Origin: Neostapfia colusana | Lineage: Eukaryota; Streptophyta; Magnoliopsida; Poales; Poaceae | DNA length: 64,000 nt | NCBI GenBank assembly: GCA_030760725.1 | Contig: JASWHV010000009.1 | Location: forward strand, 93,608,780-93,672,779 | Direction: 5' to 3' | Made by a program: the position numbers and the translations under genes | Notes under the pieces: model-generated | Seen by the model: only the letters and a program-made list of their open reading frames with translations | Database searches by the model: none | Told to the model about the DNA's origin: nothing | Shown here: in pieces, positions 9,557 to 23,000 of the stretch | Layout: each line of letters starts with the position of its first letter | How positions within the stretch are numbered: position 1 is the stretch's first letter

Positions 9557-11027
9557 GGGCACGAAATCGCCGGCGAGCTCCTGTTTTCGCGCACTTCAGT
9601 AAATGGCCACCTAGCCGCCCGAGTTCCGATCCCTTTCCATCCGAGCTGTGATCGTCCTCTGCCCTCGACGTCCATAGGAAAGCGGAGCGCTAGCTTGTCC
9701 TCGAGACCACCGCGCAAACCGTTCCAAGGTTCGACCTTTGTGCGCAGAGAATTTCCCAGTTTAGGGGGGGAGCTCATTTCGGAACACGATTAGGTTTAGG
9801 AGAAATTCAGGAGGATCGTCGTGTGGGAGGTCAAACAGAGCTGAGAAATAGCGTCTAGAGGCTCTTGCGCCCCTCCTCGATCGAAAACCGAAAGGGAACC
9901 ACCGCCGGAACCATAGGTTCACCATAGAACAGTTCGGCGGGAGAGGGGGTCGCCGGTGAGGTCCGGTGCGCCGGCTGTTTCGGGTCCAACCGAGGTCATG
10001 CCGAGCTTCCCGAGGTCTCCCTGAACGTGGTGACGCGATTAGCGCTCGAAGGGGGTGGTTAGGAGGGCAGGAACACGTTGCCGATGTTGCACAGAGACAT
10101 AGCGCCCGTCATCGGCAAGCTACGGCGGTCAGCCGACGGCGGCATGATGTCCATCGTGCTCAGCGTCCAAAATTATGTGGGGGCAGCAAGCCTCACCGTC
10201 GCCGGCGAGCTAGGTCGCCGGGAACGCCGACCTCGCTGGAGCTCCGGCGGCTTGGGGCGGCGGCGTCAGGAGGTAGACGAAGGCACGGGTCCCACGTGTC
10301 AGCCACTGTGCTAAGCACGCGCGAGCATGCAGTTAGTTTAAATTAAATGGGCGGGCCCTGCTGTCAGCCTCCGGTTTAGTGCGGGAGACGATTTTATGTA
10401 GGAAAATAATTCAGGGATCAGCCCAAACTTTAGAAATTCATAATTTTGGCTAGGAGTGTCCAAATTCAGTGAACCAAATTTTGTTGGATTCATCTCTTTG
10501 AGTACTATCCAGCCAAACAAGTTTCAACTCATGAAACCTAATAATGTTCAAGATTTAATTCCCTAAATTTTATAATGTTGGAAATTTTATCTGAAGAATT
10601 ACTTTATGAAAAATTCTGAAATTTGGCTGAGAGGTTCACTGGAAAATCCTTGAGTCACAGTAAAAATGTCAGACCCATCCGATTTAATTTAGTCCTCCTA
10701 ATGGGGTTATTAAGGGAACTGCCCTGAGAAAATAGAAAAATGTACAGAAACATTTTTTCAGATTTTTTCAAATCTTGATTAGGGCATAACTTCCTCTAGA
10801 ATTATTCAAATGACATGAAACTAATTCCAATAGAACCAACTCAAATTCTAGTTTCCGGAAAGTAATGGTTGGAGCCATGAAAACCCCTGGAATTCCTTAG
10901 AGGCTCTAAGATTGACCAAATAGGCTTTTATTTGTACAAGGCTCAAATGAACTTTGTTTCAAATTAAACTTGGTCAAGACTCTGGATAGGACCCTACCAA
11001 GCCACCATAAAAATTTCAGAACCAAAC

Positions 11028-11053
11028 GGGGGGGGGGGGGGGGGGGGGGGGGG
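11028..11053 (+). repeat. Run of 26 G in the B 5' LTR
   Basis: The 3' LTR has only CCAAAGGGGAGGGCTAG at the same place (about 30516-30532). The tract is therefore an expansion in one LTR, or an assembly or base-calling artefact. Confidence 0.9.
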
Positions 11054-11416
11054 CTAGCTAGAGTTATGGTAATTACTTATTCAGTTCTAAACATTGCATT
11101 TAAATTGACATATAGTATATCGTGTATGTGTAGTCGTTGAACGCGAGGAGACTCCGGAAGTGCTCGACTTCCTTCTTCCGGACCAAGCCCTAACAACTGA
11201 CCAGCAGCAACAAGGCAAGCCCCGGTTTGCATTAAACCGTTTTACAAAGTTTTGCTTTGTTTACATACTTAGTATGAGGTATGTATATGCGCATTAGGTG
11301 TAGGGTGGATGAAACCCCAAATGCATAACCAGATGTTTCCTATCAGAGTGAGGGTAGTGTCTAAGTCCTCGAGTAGACAGGCTATGCTTAATCATTCATA
11401 GGACTTCGGTACAAGT

Positions 11417-11437
11417 CGAGTAGTTGGAATCTACTCG
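11417..11437 (+). other. Conserved LTR stem-loop, B 5' copy
   Basis: CGAGTAG and CTACTCG pair over TTGGAAT. A second hairpin, AGTGAT-GTGAG-ATCACT, follows at 11460-11476 and is also present in D and E. Confidence 0.75.
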
Positions 11438-11920
11438 CGAGTTAGGCTTGGATGGTTCGAGTGATGTGAGATCACTTTAGTAATGAAAATGAGACTAGGC
11501 AGGGGCTAGGGCGCAGCAAGAGGAAGTCTTGTGTGCGCAGCCCTGTCCGGTCGATTGAGGACCGATCCGTGTGTGGCCCTGCTGAGCAAGTATTCAATGT
11601 ACCGAAGGCATATCGGATATATGGGCCCCGGTAAACCGATGTAACCTAAACCTCCGGGCGTCGAGGCATAGCACACCGATTTATAGGTGTAGGTTGAGGA
11701 CAGCAAGGTGGAAATCTGCTAACGGGCATAGAGAGATGCTCCGTGTAGGGAACCTGCTGTCCGTTTTGGTGTGACCGGTTCGACGTTTGGGCTGTTGGGT
11801 GAAAGGTTGTCCCGTACGACATCGAGTGAGCGTTCTGTGCAGCTCCACAGGTGGGCGTATGTGACGTGCTTTTCGGGTATCCCTGCAGGTGTATATCGAG
11901 TCGATTCGCTGTCCCTCGCG

Positions 11921-11925
11921 GTGAC
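11921..11925. repeat. Target site duplication of N, left copy (GTGAC)
   Basis: GTGAC precedes TGTCACACC and is repeated at 23420-23424 after the GTGTTACA end. B's uninterrupted 3' LTR reads CCTCGCGGTGACGAGTACTG here, which confirms the empty site. Confidence 0.95.
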
Positions 11926-14900
11926 TGTCACACCCGGTTTTTCCGAAGAACAACCAAGTGAATATCACATGTATGCCAGGATCATTTTCTCATACATGTG
12001 ATGACAAATAGTGAAGCATCATTTATTACAAGCCCGGTATCGAATATAAATAAGTCTTACATAACAAATGTCTCGTTGGACAATAAAAAGTTCATCACAA
12101 GTAAATAAACTAGCAGCGAAATATTATTCTTGAGGGCTCCGTCACAGGCGTTGCCCGGGGGTCTCCATGAACCTAGAAACCTTCTTCGGGTCCAAAGTCT
12201 TGGTCATTATACACCACCTCATTATCTTGACCTGAGCAGCAATATAAACCGACAAAATATGCAAGGTTGAGTACCAATGGTACTCAGCAAGTGTGGGAAA
12301 ATTATATCATGCATGGCTAGAACAAGGAGAGGTTGAACTCATGGTTAAAGCACTACGCAATTAATACCTACCACCTTAGCTTATTAAGTACCTACATTAC
12401 TACACAGGTGAAATGGTCCCAATCTCCCATACCATCATCATAATTAAATAACCATAACATTATTTCCAATGTTAAGCTCTCTGCTTAACATCCTTAACTT
12501 CCAAAACCATCACTCCTCTAATCATGAATAAGTCCAAGCCGCTCTTGACCGTGAGCACGGCTGTCATGACAGTTTTGACTCTGCAGAGTTTGCACCACTG
12601 TACCCACATGTAGTGATTTCATCCCCCGTTGCCGGATGGACTAAAAGAACCTCCATTATGCCAGTGGCTACGAACCACATTCACACTTCCCAGGTGTGTA
12701 GCCAGGAGATCACTACGAAGCCTTTACAAAGGGATTCCCGACGAGCGTGGGCGCACTGAGGTTTCACCCCTAACAGCATACAAGAGGCTCCAACCCCGCT
12801 GCAGTGGCCCCCTCTTGAGCCTTGTGGTTCATATGGTAGTCCAGCTGACACCTATTCCCCGCACCATCCAACACACCCATACTACGCCGGGGATACACCT
12901 AATTAATTGGCCAAGCTGCCCCATCTCAGCATGTGGTTGGCACGGTAAAGCCAGGTTACATGCTCCATGAACCGGTCCTTAGGATCCAGGCAAGTACTAA
13001 ACACAAACCCGAGTCTCGTGCACCCAGCACACAACCAAAACATCCAACTTGCCTTGATCCCTACCTCTACATAACTCACAATATATCATTCAAGAGTATG
13101 GTAAAATAAACTGATGATCTCATATCCCAAATATCCCATTCTAAGCATGGCTAAGCATATGCATAATAATAAATAACATGATAAAATAAATCCCAATCCC
13201 AAGCTACAAGGGAACAAGGTAATGCAATTCTAGGGAAACTTCCTAGCATGGGTTTCATATTTAACTTGACAATGCAATAATTCTATCTAAACATCCTAGT
13301 ATAGGATCAAAGTGGTCAAGGACACTTGCCTCCTTTCTGCTGCTCTTGAAATGGGTAGCCCTGATCTTGGAAAAGAATAACTTGCTCTTGAGCAGGTTCT
13401 ACATCATACCATCACACATAGCAAAAGAAAAACAACAATCCATAAGACATAGTTCACACTTCCACATCATACAAACCACACATTCATATTTATGAAAGTC
13501 ATTCACCATTATATGTGTTGTGGTTACTCTATATGTGTTGATTTGTGGCTTGCATGCACTTTTAACCATGTGTATTTGATTCCTACTTTTGTGTTCACAT
13601 TTATACTTACATACTATATATATGAGTTTCCAATTTAAATAAATTCCTTATATTCAATTACTACACCTTTTAGCTACCAAGTATGCATGAAAGGTATTTT
13701 CCTTCTCCATATGTGTCTTCATAATTTCTACCAACCCTAAACTGAATTCTTTGGATTTTAGAACCCCATTTATCATTTACTAGTAGCTATATTTTCTAAT
13801 TTATTTCCTATGCCTAAATGTGAACTTTATTATGAAAATAACAAGACACATCATCTAAACAGAATAGGTTCTGATCTAAAATATTTACTAATATATTTTT
13901 GACCTTTTCCTCTGATGTAAACTATTTTACAATTATTTTCCCTATTTTCCAGAACTATTCTTTACTAAAAAATGTGTCCCTAAATGTGAATAATAAATTA
14001 AACAGATTCACTTCAGCCCAAAATATATTTTTATCTCACTCCAAAGTTTTCTAAATACTGAGAAAGTTTTTAATTTAATTTTGACAATATGTTTGTCCCA
14101 CTTTTTAAATTTTAAACACTAGCCACATATTCAATTTCCCATATTAAATATTAAACAGGGCTAAAAAGGTAAACTCACCCCACTACAGGGTCTATAATAT
14201 TATTTTAACAATTTTCAGGGGTCTAGCTATACATAACAGAGGAGTTTTTCCTAATTTTTATTAAGTCCAGGGGCTAAAACTGATTTTTAAATGAATTTAC
14301 ATGATTTTCTGAAGTTCCAGGGGCTAGATCAGAAGTTTCCGGGGCTAGCTCTTATTTCCCGAGAACCCCAGGGGGTAGCACGTAAGATTTCCAGTCTTTA
14401 TAACGCGGGGCTGACGTGGACCGTCCGATTTAAAACAGACGGCCGAGATTATAACGCCGAACCGGTACGCGGGGATTTAAAGTCTACCGTGCGATTTAAA
14501 ATAGACGGCGGGCACGTCGGTCTGATCGAGCGCGGGCGGCGCTGCCCGGGGGCGCACGGCGGCGGGAAGCGGCAATCTCGCCGGAGACTTTCGGATCTTC
14601 GAGAATTCTTCCTAGAACTGTGATTTTATGGCATAGATCGGTGGAGGGGAGGTCGGGGATCTCACCTCGGGGGTTTTCTTGAGCTTGGAGGTCCTGGAAG
14701 GCGGTCGGCGACGAGGTCCGAATTGAAACCACGGCGAGGCTCGTCGGCGCTGTGTTTGAACCGCAAGTCACCGAGTTTTCTGCACCTGCAGGGTTCCCCG
14801 GAGGCGGTGGATCAAGACCAGCGAGTTAGATCGGAATTTCCGAGCGTAGATCGAGCAGAATTCACCGGAGAAGCTCGGGTTCTCACCGGGAGGAAAATCG

Positions 14901-15348
14901 GCGGATCACGTGGGAAAAACAGAACGAGGCCGGGGTTTTTATAGACGGGGAAGGGCGGCGGGGTGGTTTAGATCGAGTTTGCGTCGCCCCCGATCGAAAT
15001 TCGGTTGGGATTCGCAGAAATCCGGGTCGGTTTGGATTCGGGGTGAGAGAGTCCCGACGCGGGCGCGAGGTAGAAGAAGGCTGGCGGGCCCCGCCTGTCA
15101 GTGGGAGGAAGAGGCGCGCGCGGCTGCGGGCTGGCGCGGGTGCTGGTTGGGCCGGCTGGTGGGTTTCGGCCCACTGGCCAGTTTTTTTCTGTTTTCTTTT
15201 TTTCTTTTTCTATTTCTTTTCTGTTTTGAATTTAAATTGAATTCCAGTTTGAATTTAAATTGTTGCAAAACATGCAACACGTCCAAAAATTTTTAAATTC
15301 CCCTCTTAACATGATTTAGGGTCTTAACAAGATTTTTGGGGTGTTACA
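11926..15348 (-). repeat. Element N: 3' LTR (left)
   Basis: Near-identical partner of 20001-23419. The outer AT-rich part (13400-14250) and the GC-rich part near the TATA box (14400-15200) are both present. An antisense TATA sequence (tttttata on +) lies at 14936-14943. The last bases CTTAACAAGATTTTTGGGG precede TGTTACA. Open frames such as 12629-12970 and 14910-15296 recur only because the LTR is duplicated. Confidence 0.95.
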
Positions 15349-15366
15349 GCTCTACCCCCGTTAAAA
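15349..15366 (-). other. Polypurine tract of N
   Basis: Directly inside the 3' LTR, the minus strand reads CTTTTAACGGGGGTAGAGC before TGTAACACC. This purine-rich tract would prime plus-strand DNA synthesis. Confidence 0.8.
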
Positions 15367-15393
15367 GAAATCTCGTCCTCGAGATTGGTGGTT

Positions 15394-17893
15394 CTAAGAA
15401 AACAATTCCGGAAATTGTGCCTTGAGCTCATCTTCCCGCTCCCAGGTGGCTTCCTCTTCTGAGTGATGCTTCCACTGCACCTTGCACATCCGGATTCTTT
15501 TATTTCTGGTGAGGCGTTCCATTGTCTCCAAAATCTTGTATGGTTGCTCGGCATAAGACAAATCCTCATCTACGTCCACTTCATTCATGGGTAACACCTC
15601 CTCAGGCGTCCTCAGGCATTTCTTGAGTTGTGACACATGGAATACATCGTGCACATCTGATAGACGAGCCGGTAACTCTAGTTGATACGCCACTTCGCCT
15701 TTCCTTTCCAGAACTTGAAAGGGTCCGATGTATCGAGGTGACAACTTCCCTTTCACCTTGAACCGACGAAGTCCTCTGATAGGGGACACCTTGAGATAGA
15801 CATAGTCTCCCACATTGAAAACGAGCTCTCTTCTTCGTACATCGGCATAGCTCTTTTGGCGTATCTGTGCTATCCTCAAATTGTTGCGAATTTCCCTCAC
15901 CTTCGCCTCGGCTTCTTGTAGTACTTCTGGACCAAACACTTTACTTTCCCCCGTTTGGTTCCAAAATAGGGGAGTTCTGCACTTCCTCCCGTACAAGGCT
16001 TCAAACGGTGACATCTTCATACTAGCTTGATAGCTGTTGTTATAGGAAAACTCTGCATACGGTAAGTTCTTGTCCCAACTCCTATTGTTTTTGAGTGCAC
16101 ATGCCCTCAGCATATCTTCAAGGATCTGATTGGTTCTCTCCGTCTGCCCGTCAGTTTGGGGATGATAGGCCCAGCTGAAATTCAGATGGGTTCCCATGGT
16201 TTCATGTAACTTCTGCCAGAATCTTGAGGTGAACTGTGTCCCTCGATCCGACACAATCTTCTTTGGCACTCCATGGTAACACACAATCCTTGACATGTAT
16301 AATTCTGCCAATTTAGATCCGCTGTAGCTTTCTTTCACGGGGATGAAATGAGCCACCTTGGTTAGCCTGTCGATGATGACCCATATTGAATCATATCCTG
16401 ATTGGGTCCTAGGCAATCCCACTATGAAATCCATACCGATTTCTTCCCATTTCCATTCAGGCACTTTGAGTGGTTGCAATAATCCCGCGGGTCGTTGATG
16501 TTCTTCTTTCACCAACTGACATGTGTCACATAGGGCAACATGTTCCGTGACATCTCGTTTCATGCCATACCACCAATACCTGCTCTTGAGGTCCTGGTAC
16601 ATCTTCGTACTCCCAGGATGAATGGAATAGTCGGAATCGTGAGCCTCCTTCGAAATTAATTCACGAATCTCCTTTACTTCAGGCACACAGATCCTTTTAC
16701 CGTGCCACACCGTACCTTGTTCATCCTCTCTGAAACCAGGAGCTTTATTTTCCTTGATGAGTTGCCTGATTTCTTGTATCTTCTCGTCTTTCTTTTGACC
16801 CTCGCGGATTTCTTGCTCGAGTGTGGAGTCCACTTCCATGGCGATGGCTTCCCCACTATTTACCAGGCATAGATTGAGCCTTATAACCTCGTCCTTCAAT
16901 TTTGTAGGCATGTCCTTCAAGCTCAACTTATTGACCTGCACTTTCCGACTTAAAGCATCGGCCACGACGTTTGCTTTCCCAGGATGATAGTTGATGCCCA
17001 CATCAAAGTCATTGATTAGCTCTAACCATCTCCTTTGTCTGAGGTTGAGATCTGGCTGTGTGAAAATGTACTTCAAACTCTTATGATCCGTATATATCTC
17101 TGTCCTCTTCCCCATCAAATAGTGTCGCCAAATTTTCAACGCGTGTACCACTGCGGCTAGTTCTAAGTCATGTGTAGGATAGTTTTTCTCGTGCTTCCGA
17201 AGCTGCCGGGATGCATATGCCACGACATGCCCTTCTTGCATGAGAACACATCCCAACCCGTTTCCAGAGGCATCGCAGTACACCGTGAAATTCTTCTGCA
17301 TATCTGGCATAACCAACACTGGGGCTGTTGTCAATCTTTTCTTTAGCTCCTGAAAACTCGTCTCACACTGTGGCGTCCATGTGAATGTGATTCCCTTCTC
17401 CAACAGTTTGGTGAGGGGTCTCGAGATCTTGGAGAATCCCTCAATAAACCGTCGATAGTATCCAGCCAATCCCAAGAAGCTTCGAACTTCCCCGACATTT
17501 TCAGGGGTCTTCCACTTCTGTATATCCTCGATTTTGGCAGGATCCACGGAGATTCCTCCCTCCGAGATTATATGTCCTAAGAAGGGAACTCTCTTCAGCC
17601 AAAACTCACACTTGCTCAACTTGGCATATAGTTGGTGTTCTCTTAGCCTCTGCAACACCAACCTTAGATGTTTCTCATGTTCTTCTTCATCTTTGGAGAA
17701 GACGAGAATGTCATCTATGAAAACCACCACAAATTTGTCCAGATATTCCATGAATACCTTGTTCATGAGATACATGAAGTATGCCGGGGCATTAGTTAGC
17801 CCGAAAGGCATGACAGTGTATTCATACAGTCCGTACCGAGATACGAAAGTTATCTTGGGAATATCAGATTGCCTTATCTTGAGTTGGTGGTAT
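15394..17893 (-). pseudogene. pol: Element N pol: RT, RNase H, integrase, chromodomain
   Basis: This long open frame encodes the C-terminal two thirds of Pol, which copies element RNA into DNA and inserts it. In order it shows the RT core (MPFGLTNAPAYFMYLMN), the F-I-D-D catalytic box (Asp codons 17710-17715), RNase H (VYCDASGNGLGCVL, YTDHKSLKYIF), the integrase HHCC finger (ending CDTCQ), the D,D(35)E core (MDFIVGLPR, SDRGTQF, HPQTDGQTERTNQ), the GPY/F module (IGPFQVLERKGEVAYQLELP) and a C-terminal chromodomain (VQWKHHSEEEATWE). The track is open for 805 codons from 17811. Upstream it is thrown out of frame by a one-base loss near 17893-17895 (a missing G in the codon pair before YHQ). Otherwise intact. 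Confidence 0.93.
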
Positions 17894-18960
17894 CCGACCT
17901 GAGATCAATTTTCGAGAACACACAAGCTCCCCTCAACTGATCAAACAAGTCTTCAATGCGGGGTAATGGGTACTTGTTCTTGATGGTTACCTCATTCAAG
18001 GCACGGTAATCCACGCATAACCTTTGGGTTCCGTCCTTCTTGGGCACAAATATCACCGGAGCTCCCCATGGTGAGGAACTAGGACAAATATACCCCTTCT
18101 CCGTCAATTCTTTTAAATGATCCTTGAGTTCTTCTAGCTGCTTGGAGTCCATCCGATAAGGTCTCTTGTATATCGGGGCTGTTCCAGGTACTAGCTCAAT
18201 TGCGAATTCCACTTCACGATCGGGAGGCATACCTGGCAACTCCTCCGGAAAAACATCTGGATATTCCCTGATGGTCCTGATTTCCTCAACTTTCACCTCA
18301 ACTTGATTTAATTTAATGTCCCTCCTAGGCTCGTGTATTGTTATGAACTTTACTCTTGTGCCACTAGGGTGAGTTAGTTCCACCGTTCTGGTCGAACAAT
18401 GGATGATTCCTTTATGTTTGGTCAACCAATCCATACCCAAAATAATATCTATCCCTTGTGAATCTATCACTATGAGGTTAGCAGTAAATACTACCCCATT
18501 AATGTCAAGGTTCACTTTGGGACACACTTGTCTTGTCCTTATTTCTCCACCTGGAGAGTTTACGGCTAGCATATGGTTCATTTGTGTGGTTGCTAGGTCA
18601 TGCTTTTTAACAAACCCTTGAGCAATGAACGAGTGGGTAGCACCAGAATCAAACAGCAGGGTTGCAAGGTGTAAATTGGCAGGAAACTTACCAACTACCA
18701 CGTCGGGTGCCTCTTGCGCTTCCTCCATAGTGACGTGGTTCACCCGTCCTCGCATCACATTCTGCTGTTGTGGCTGTGCGGGCTTCTTCTTTGGGCATTT
18801 ATGGGCGTAGTGCCCCACTTCACCGCAGCTAAAACATTGCACCCCAACCTTAGGTGCCTGGCTTTGCTGTCTTGGGATTGGTTTGGAGGTCCCTATACTG
18901 CTGGTCGAGGTGGATATGCGGGGCGAGGCTGCTGTACAAACTGACGTTGTGGCTGCGCTG
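17874..18960 (-). pseudogene. gag-pol: Element N: gag tail, protease and start of RT
   Basis: The frame contains the nucleocapsid CCHC knuckle CFSCGEVGHYAHKC (18795-18836), a retropepsin-type protease with DSGATHSF (Asp codon 18648-18650) and the flap-like ILGMDWL, then the RT N-terminus (PYRMDSKQLEELK, CVDYRALNEVTIKNKYPLPR). It ends in an out-of-frame tail after KIDLRS because of the deletion near 17894. On the gag side it overlaps, in another frame, the end of the gag frame (18893), so a second frameshift lies between about 18893 and 18960 in the proline-glutamine-rich linker. The protein was presumably one continuous gag-pol, as in C. Confidence 0.88.
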
Positions 18961-19780
18961 GTGCTGCGGGAGGCCTGTAATTCGGGTTGTACCCTCTTGG
19001 TGCTGAGTAGGGTACCGCAGCACGGTTCGTCTGCCCTGCAGGTTGCTGCATCAGACGTGGGCGAGTGTTGCTCCCTGAGGCTTGGTGTGACCACCCGGCC
19101 TTCCTCTTGTTCTCATTTTCCAAGGCCTTCAGCTTCCTTTCCACCACAAATGCTCTGTCCACCATCTTTTGGAAGCTTTCATACTCATTTGAGGACATCG
19201 CACACTGCATTTCGGTGGTAAGCCCTTCCACGAAACAATCTTATTTCTGCTCATCAGTCTCTATGTCTCGTGGGGCATAACTGGATAGTTGAGTAAATTT
19301 AGTGAGGTATTCCCTCACTGTCATGTTTCCCTGCTGCAGTCCCAAGAACTCATTCCGTTTGTTTTTGAGTTCACCTCTCGGGATATAATGGTTGCGGAAG
19401 CTACGCTTGAACTCTTCCCAAGTGATGTTCTCAGGGTCATGATGGGCAGCCACGTAGGCAGTCCACCAATCAGCAGCAGGTCCATGCAATTGATGAGAGG
19501 CAAACAGCACCCTCTCATACCCTTGGCACTGTATGATCCTAATCTCTGAGCTCCATTCTTCCCTCTTCTCACGGATGGTCCTAGTGGAGTTATAGTGGAT
19601 GACTATCTTGCCCGTATTGCCGACGGCTTCGAGCATACGTCGAAGACAGCGCAACAAGCCTCCTACTGCCAATCCGTAGGAAAGGTACATCACCGGACGG
19701 CTCTCCTCTCTTACGGCAAGGGCAACTACGGGAACTCTCCCTCCTGTGGACTTGCGAGCGGTGCGAATCATGCGAACCAT
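18893..19780 (-). pseudogene. gag: Element N gag, with one in-frame stop
   Basis: The gag start is the ATG at 19780 (MVRMIRTARK), matching the MVRT starts of C and E. The capsid segment includes ASHQLHGPAADWWTAYV, FRNHYIPRGELKNKRNEFL and MTVREYLTKFTQLSSYAPR. A TAA at 19241-19243 interrupts the frame after DEQK, and the homology carries on in the same frame (DCFVEGLTTEMQ) to a stop at 18893. A basic, Pro/Gln-rich linker follows before the knuckle. Confidence 0.88.
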
Positions 19781-20000
19781 CTAAAAACAAAAAGCATTTA
19801 AACTTAGGTTAGATAAACTTTTTAAACAAAAAATCCTATTTTGAATGAAAATTGGGGTAAGATGAAGAAAGTGACTCATCAAGTAACACTTTTCAACACA
19901 CACCTTGTAAAATAGTTTCTATGAAAATAGGGCCCTTAAATACGTCCATTTCTACCTAGGTCCACGTTCCAACGGGCAACCTTGGCTCTGATGCCACTTC
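19781..20000 (-). other. Element N leader and primer binding site
   Basis: The short leader (about 220 bp) lies between the 5' LTR and gag. On the minus strand, 19982-19996 reads TGGCATCAGAGCCAA, four bases inside the LTR. It matches the 3' end complement of initiator tRNA-Met apart from a C for T in the fourth base. The rest of the leader is AT-rich. Confidence 0.85.
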
Positions 20001-23000
20001 TGTCACACCTGGTTTTTCCGAAGAACAACCAAGTTAATATCACATGTATGCCAGGATCATTTTCTCATACATGTGATGACAAATAGTGAAACATCATTTA
20101 TTACAAGCCAGGTATCGAATATAAATAAGTCTTACATAGCAAATGTCTCGTTGGACAATAAAAAGTTCATCACAAGTAAATAAACTAGCAGCGGAATATT
20201 ATTCTTGAGGGCTCCGTCACAGGCGTTGCCCGGGGGTCTCCATGAACCTAGAAACCTTCTTCGGGTCCAAAGTCTTGGTCATTATACACCACCTCATTAT
20301 CTTGACCTGAGCAGCAATATAAACCGACAAAATATGCAAGGTTGAGTACCAATGGTACTCAGCAAGTGTGAGAAAATTATATCATGCATGGCTAGAACAA
20401 GGAGAGGTTGAACTCATGGTTAAAGCACTACGCAATTCATACCTACCACCTTAGCTTATTAAGCACCTACATTACTACACAGGTGAAATGGTCCCAATCT
20501 CCCATCCCATCATCATAATCAAATAACCATAACATTATTTCCAATGTTAAGCTCCCCGCTTAACATCCTTAACTTCCAAAACCATCACTCCTCTAATCAT
20601 GAATAAGTCCAAGCCGCTCTTGACCGTGAGCACGGCTGTCATGACAGTTTTGACTCTGCAGAGTTTGCACCACTGTACCCACATGTAGTGATTTCATCCC
20701 CCGTTGCCGGGTGGACTAAAAGAACCTCCATTATGCCAGTGGCTATGAACCACATTCACACTTCCCAGGTGTGTAGCCAGGAGATCACTACGAAGCCTTT
20801 ACAAAGGGATTCCCGACGAGCGTGGGCCCACTGAGGTTTCACCCCTAACAGCATACAAGAGGCTCCAACCCCGCTGCAGTGGCCCCCTCTTGAGCCTTGC
20901 GGTTCATATGGTAGTCCAGCTGACACCTATTCCCCGCACCATCCAACACACCCATACTACGCCAGGGATACACCTAATTAATTGGCCAAGCTGCCCCATC
21001 TCAGCATGTGGTTGGCACGGTAAAGCCAGGTTACATGCTCCATGAACCGGTCCTTAGGATCCAGGCAAGTACTAAACACAAACCCGAGTCTAGGGCACCC
21101 AGCACACAACCAAAACATCCAACTTGCCTTGATCCCTACCTCTACATAACTCACAATATCTCATTCAAGAGTATGGTAAAATAAACTGATGATCTCATAT
21201 CCCAAATATCCCATTCTAAGCATGGCTAAGCATATGCATAATAATAAATGGAATGATAAAATGAATCCCAATCCCAAGCTACAAGGGAACAAGGTAATGC
21301 AATTCTAGGGAAACTTCCTAGCATGGGTTTCATATTTAACTTGACAATGCAATAATTCTATCTAAACATCCTAGTATAGGATCAAAGTGGTCAAGGACAC
21401 TTGCCTCCTTCCTGCTGCTCTTGAAATGGGTAGTCCTGATCTTGGAAAGGAATAACTTGCTCTTGAGCAGGTTCTACATCATACCATCACACATAGCAAA
21501 AGAAAAACAATAATCCATAAGACATAGTTCACACTTCCACTTCATACAAACCACACATTCATATTTATGAAAGTCATTCACCATTATATGTGTTGTGGTT
21601 ACTCTATATGTGTTGATTTGTTGCTTGCATGCACTTTTAACCATGTGTATTTGATTCCTACTTTTGTGTTCACATTTATACTTACATACTATATATATGA
21701 GTTTCCAATTTAAATAAATTCCTTATATTCAATTACTACACCTTTTGGCTACCAAGTATGCATGAAAGGTATTTTTCCTTCTCCATATGTCTTTATAATT
21801 TCTACCAACCCTAAACTGAATTCTTTGGATTTTAGAACTCCATTTATCATTTACTAGTTGCTATATTTTCAGATTTATTTCCTATGCCTAAATGTGAACT
21901 TTATTATGAAAATAACAAGACACATCATCTAAACAGAATAGGTTCTGATCTAAAATATTTACTATATATTTTTGACCTTTTCCTCTGATGTAAACTATTT
22001 TACAATTATTTTCCAGAACTATTCTTTACTAAAAAATGTGTCCCTAAATGTGAATAATAAATTAAACAGATTCACTTCAGCCCAAAATATATTTTTATCT
22101 CACTCCAAAGTTTTCTAAATACTGAGAAAGTTTTTAATTTAATTTTGACAATATGTTTGTCCACTTTTTAAATTTTAAACACTAGCCACATATTCAATTT
22201 CCCAAATTAAATATTAAACAGGGCTAAAAAGGTAAACTCACCCCACTACAGGGTCTATAATATTATTTTAACAAATTTTCAGGGGTCTAGCTATACATAA
22301 CAGAGGAGTTTTTCCTAATTTTTATTAAGTCCAGGGGCTAAAACTTATCTTTAAATGAATTTACATGATTTTCTGAAGTTCCAGGGGCTAGATCAGAAGT
22401 TTCCGGGGCTAGCTCTTATTTCTCGAGAACCCCAGGGGGTAGCACGTAAGATTTCCAGTCTTTATAACGCGGGGCTGACGTGGACCGTCCGATTTAAAAC
22501 AGACGGCCGAGATTATAACGCCGAACCGGTACGCGGGGATTTAAAGTCTACCGTGCGATTTAAAATAGACGGCGCACAAGCGGCCACATCGCTCTGACCG
22601 AGCGTGGGCGGCGCTGCCCGGCGGCGCACGGCGTCGGGAAGCGGCGATCTCGCCGGAGACTTTCGGATCCTCGAGAATTCTTCCTAGAACTGTGATTTTA
22701 TGGCATAGATCGGTGGAGGGAAGTCGGGGATCTCACCTCGGGGGGTTTTCTTGGGCTCGGAGGTCCTGGAAGGCGGTCGGCGACGAGGTCCGAATTGAAA
22801 CCACGGCGAGGCTCGTCGGCGCTGTGTTTGAACCGCAAGTCACCGAGTTTTCTGCACCTGCAGGGTTCCCCAGAGGCGGTGGATCAAGACCAGCGAGTTA
22901 GATCGGAATTTCCGAGCGTAGATCGAGCAGAATTCGCCGGAGAAGCTCGGGTTCTCACCGGGAGGAAAATCGGCGGATCGCGTGAGAAAAACAGAATGAG

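Larger units (their letters stand above)
8761..11925 (+). repeat. Element B: 5' LTR, first part (before nested N)
   Basis: Aligns base for base by eye with 28283-31407 of the 3' LTR. It begins TGTAAAAGCCC, has a TATA box at 9551, a GC-rich centre (9420-10300), a run of 26 G at 11028-11053, the GCAAGCCCCGGTTTGCAT motif at 11215-11232 and stem-loops at 11417 and 11460. It is interrupted after CTCGCGGTGAC by N and resumes at 23425. Open frames within (for example 9443-9793 and 9966-10346) are not conserved proteins. Confidence 0.92.

Noticed and set aside
9309..10346. Several 75-126 codon open frames in B's LTR (repeated at 28831-29840)
   Set aside because: The two LTRs differ by frameshifts in these frames, so no protein is being preserved.
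12600..12970. 113-codon open frame in N's left LTR as a possible captured gene
   Set aside because: The right LTR copy (about 20700-21060) does not keep the frame in the same way and no protein feature is visible.
14910..15296. Small GC-rich open frames in N's LTRs (also at 22990-23360)
   Set aside because: Composition-driven, in the promoter-proximal part of the LTR, not conserved in other families and present twice through LTR duplication.
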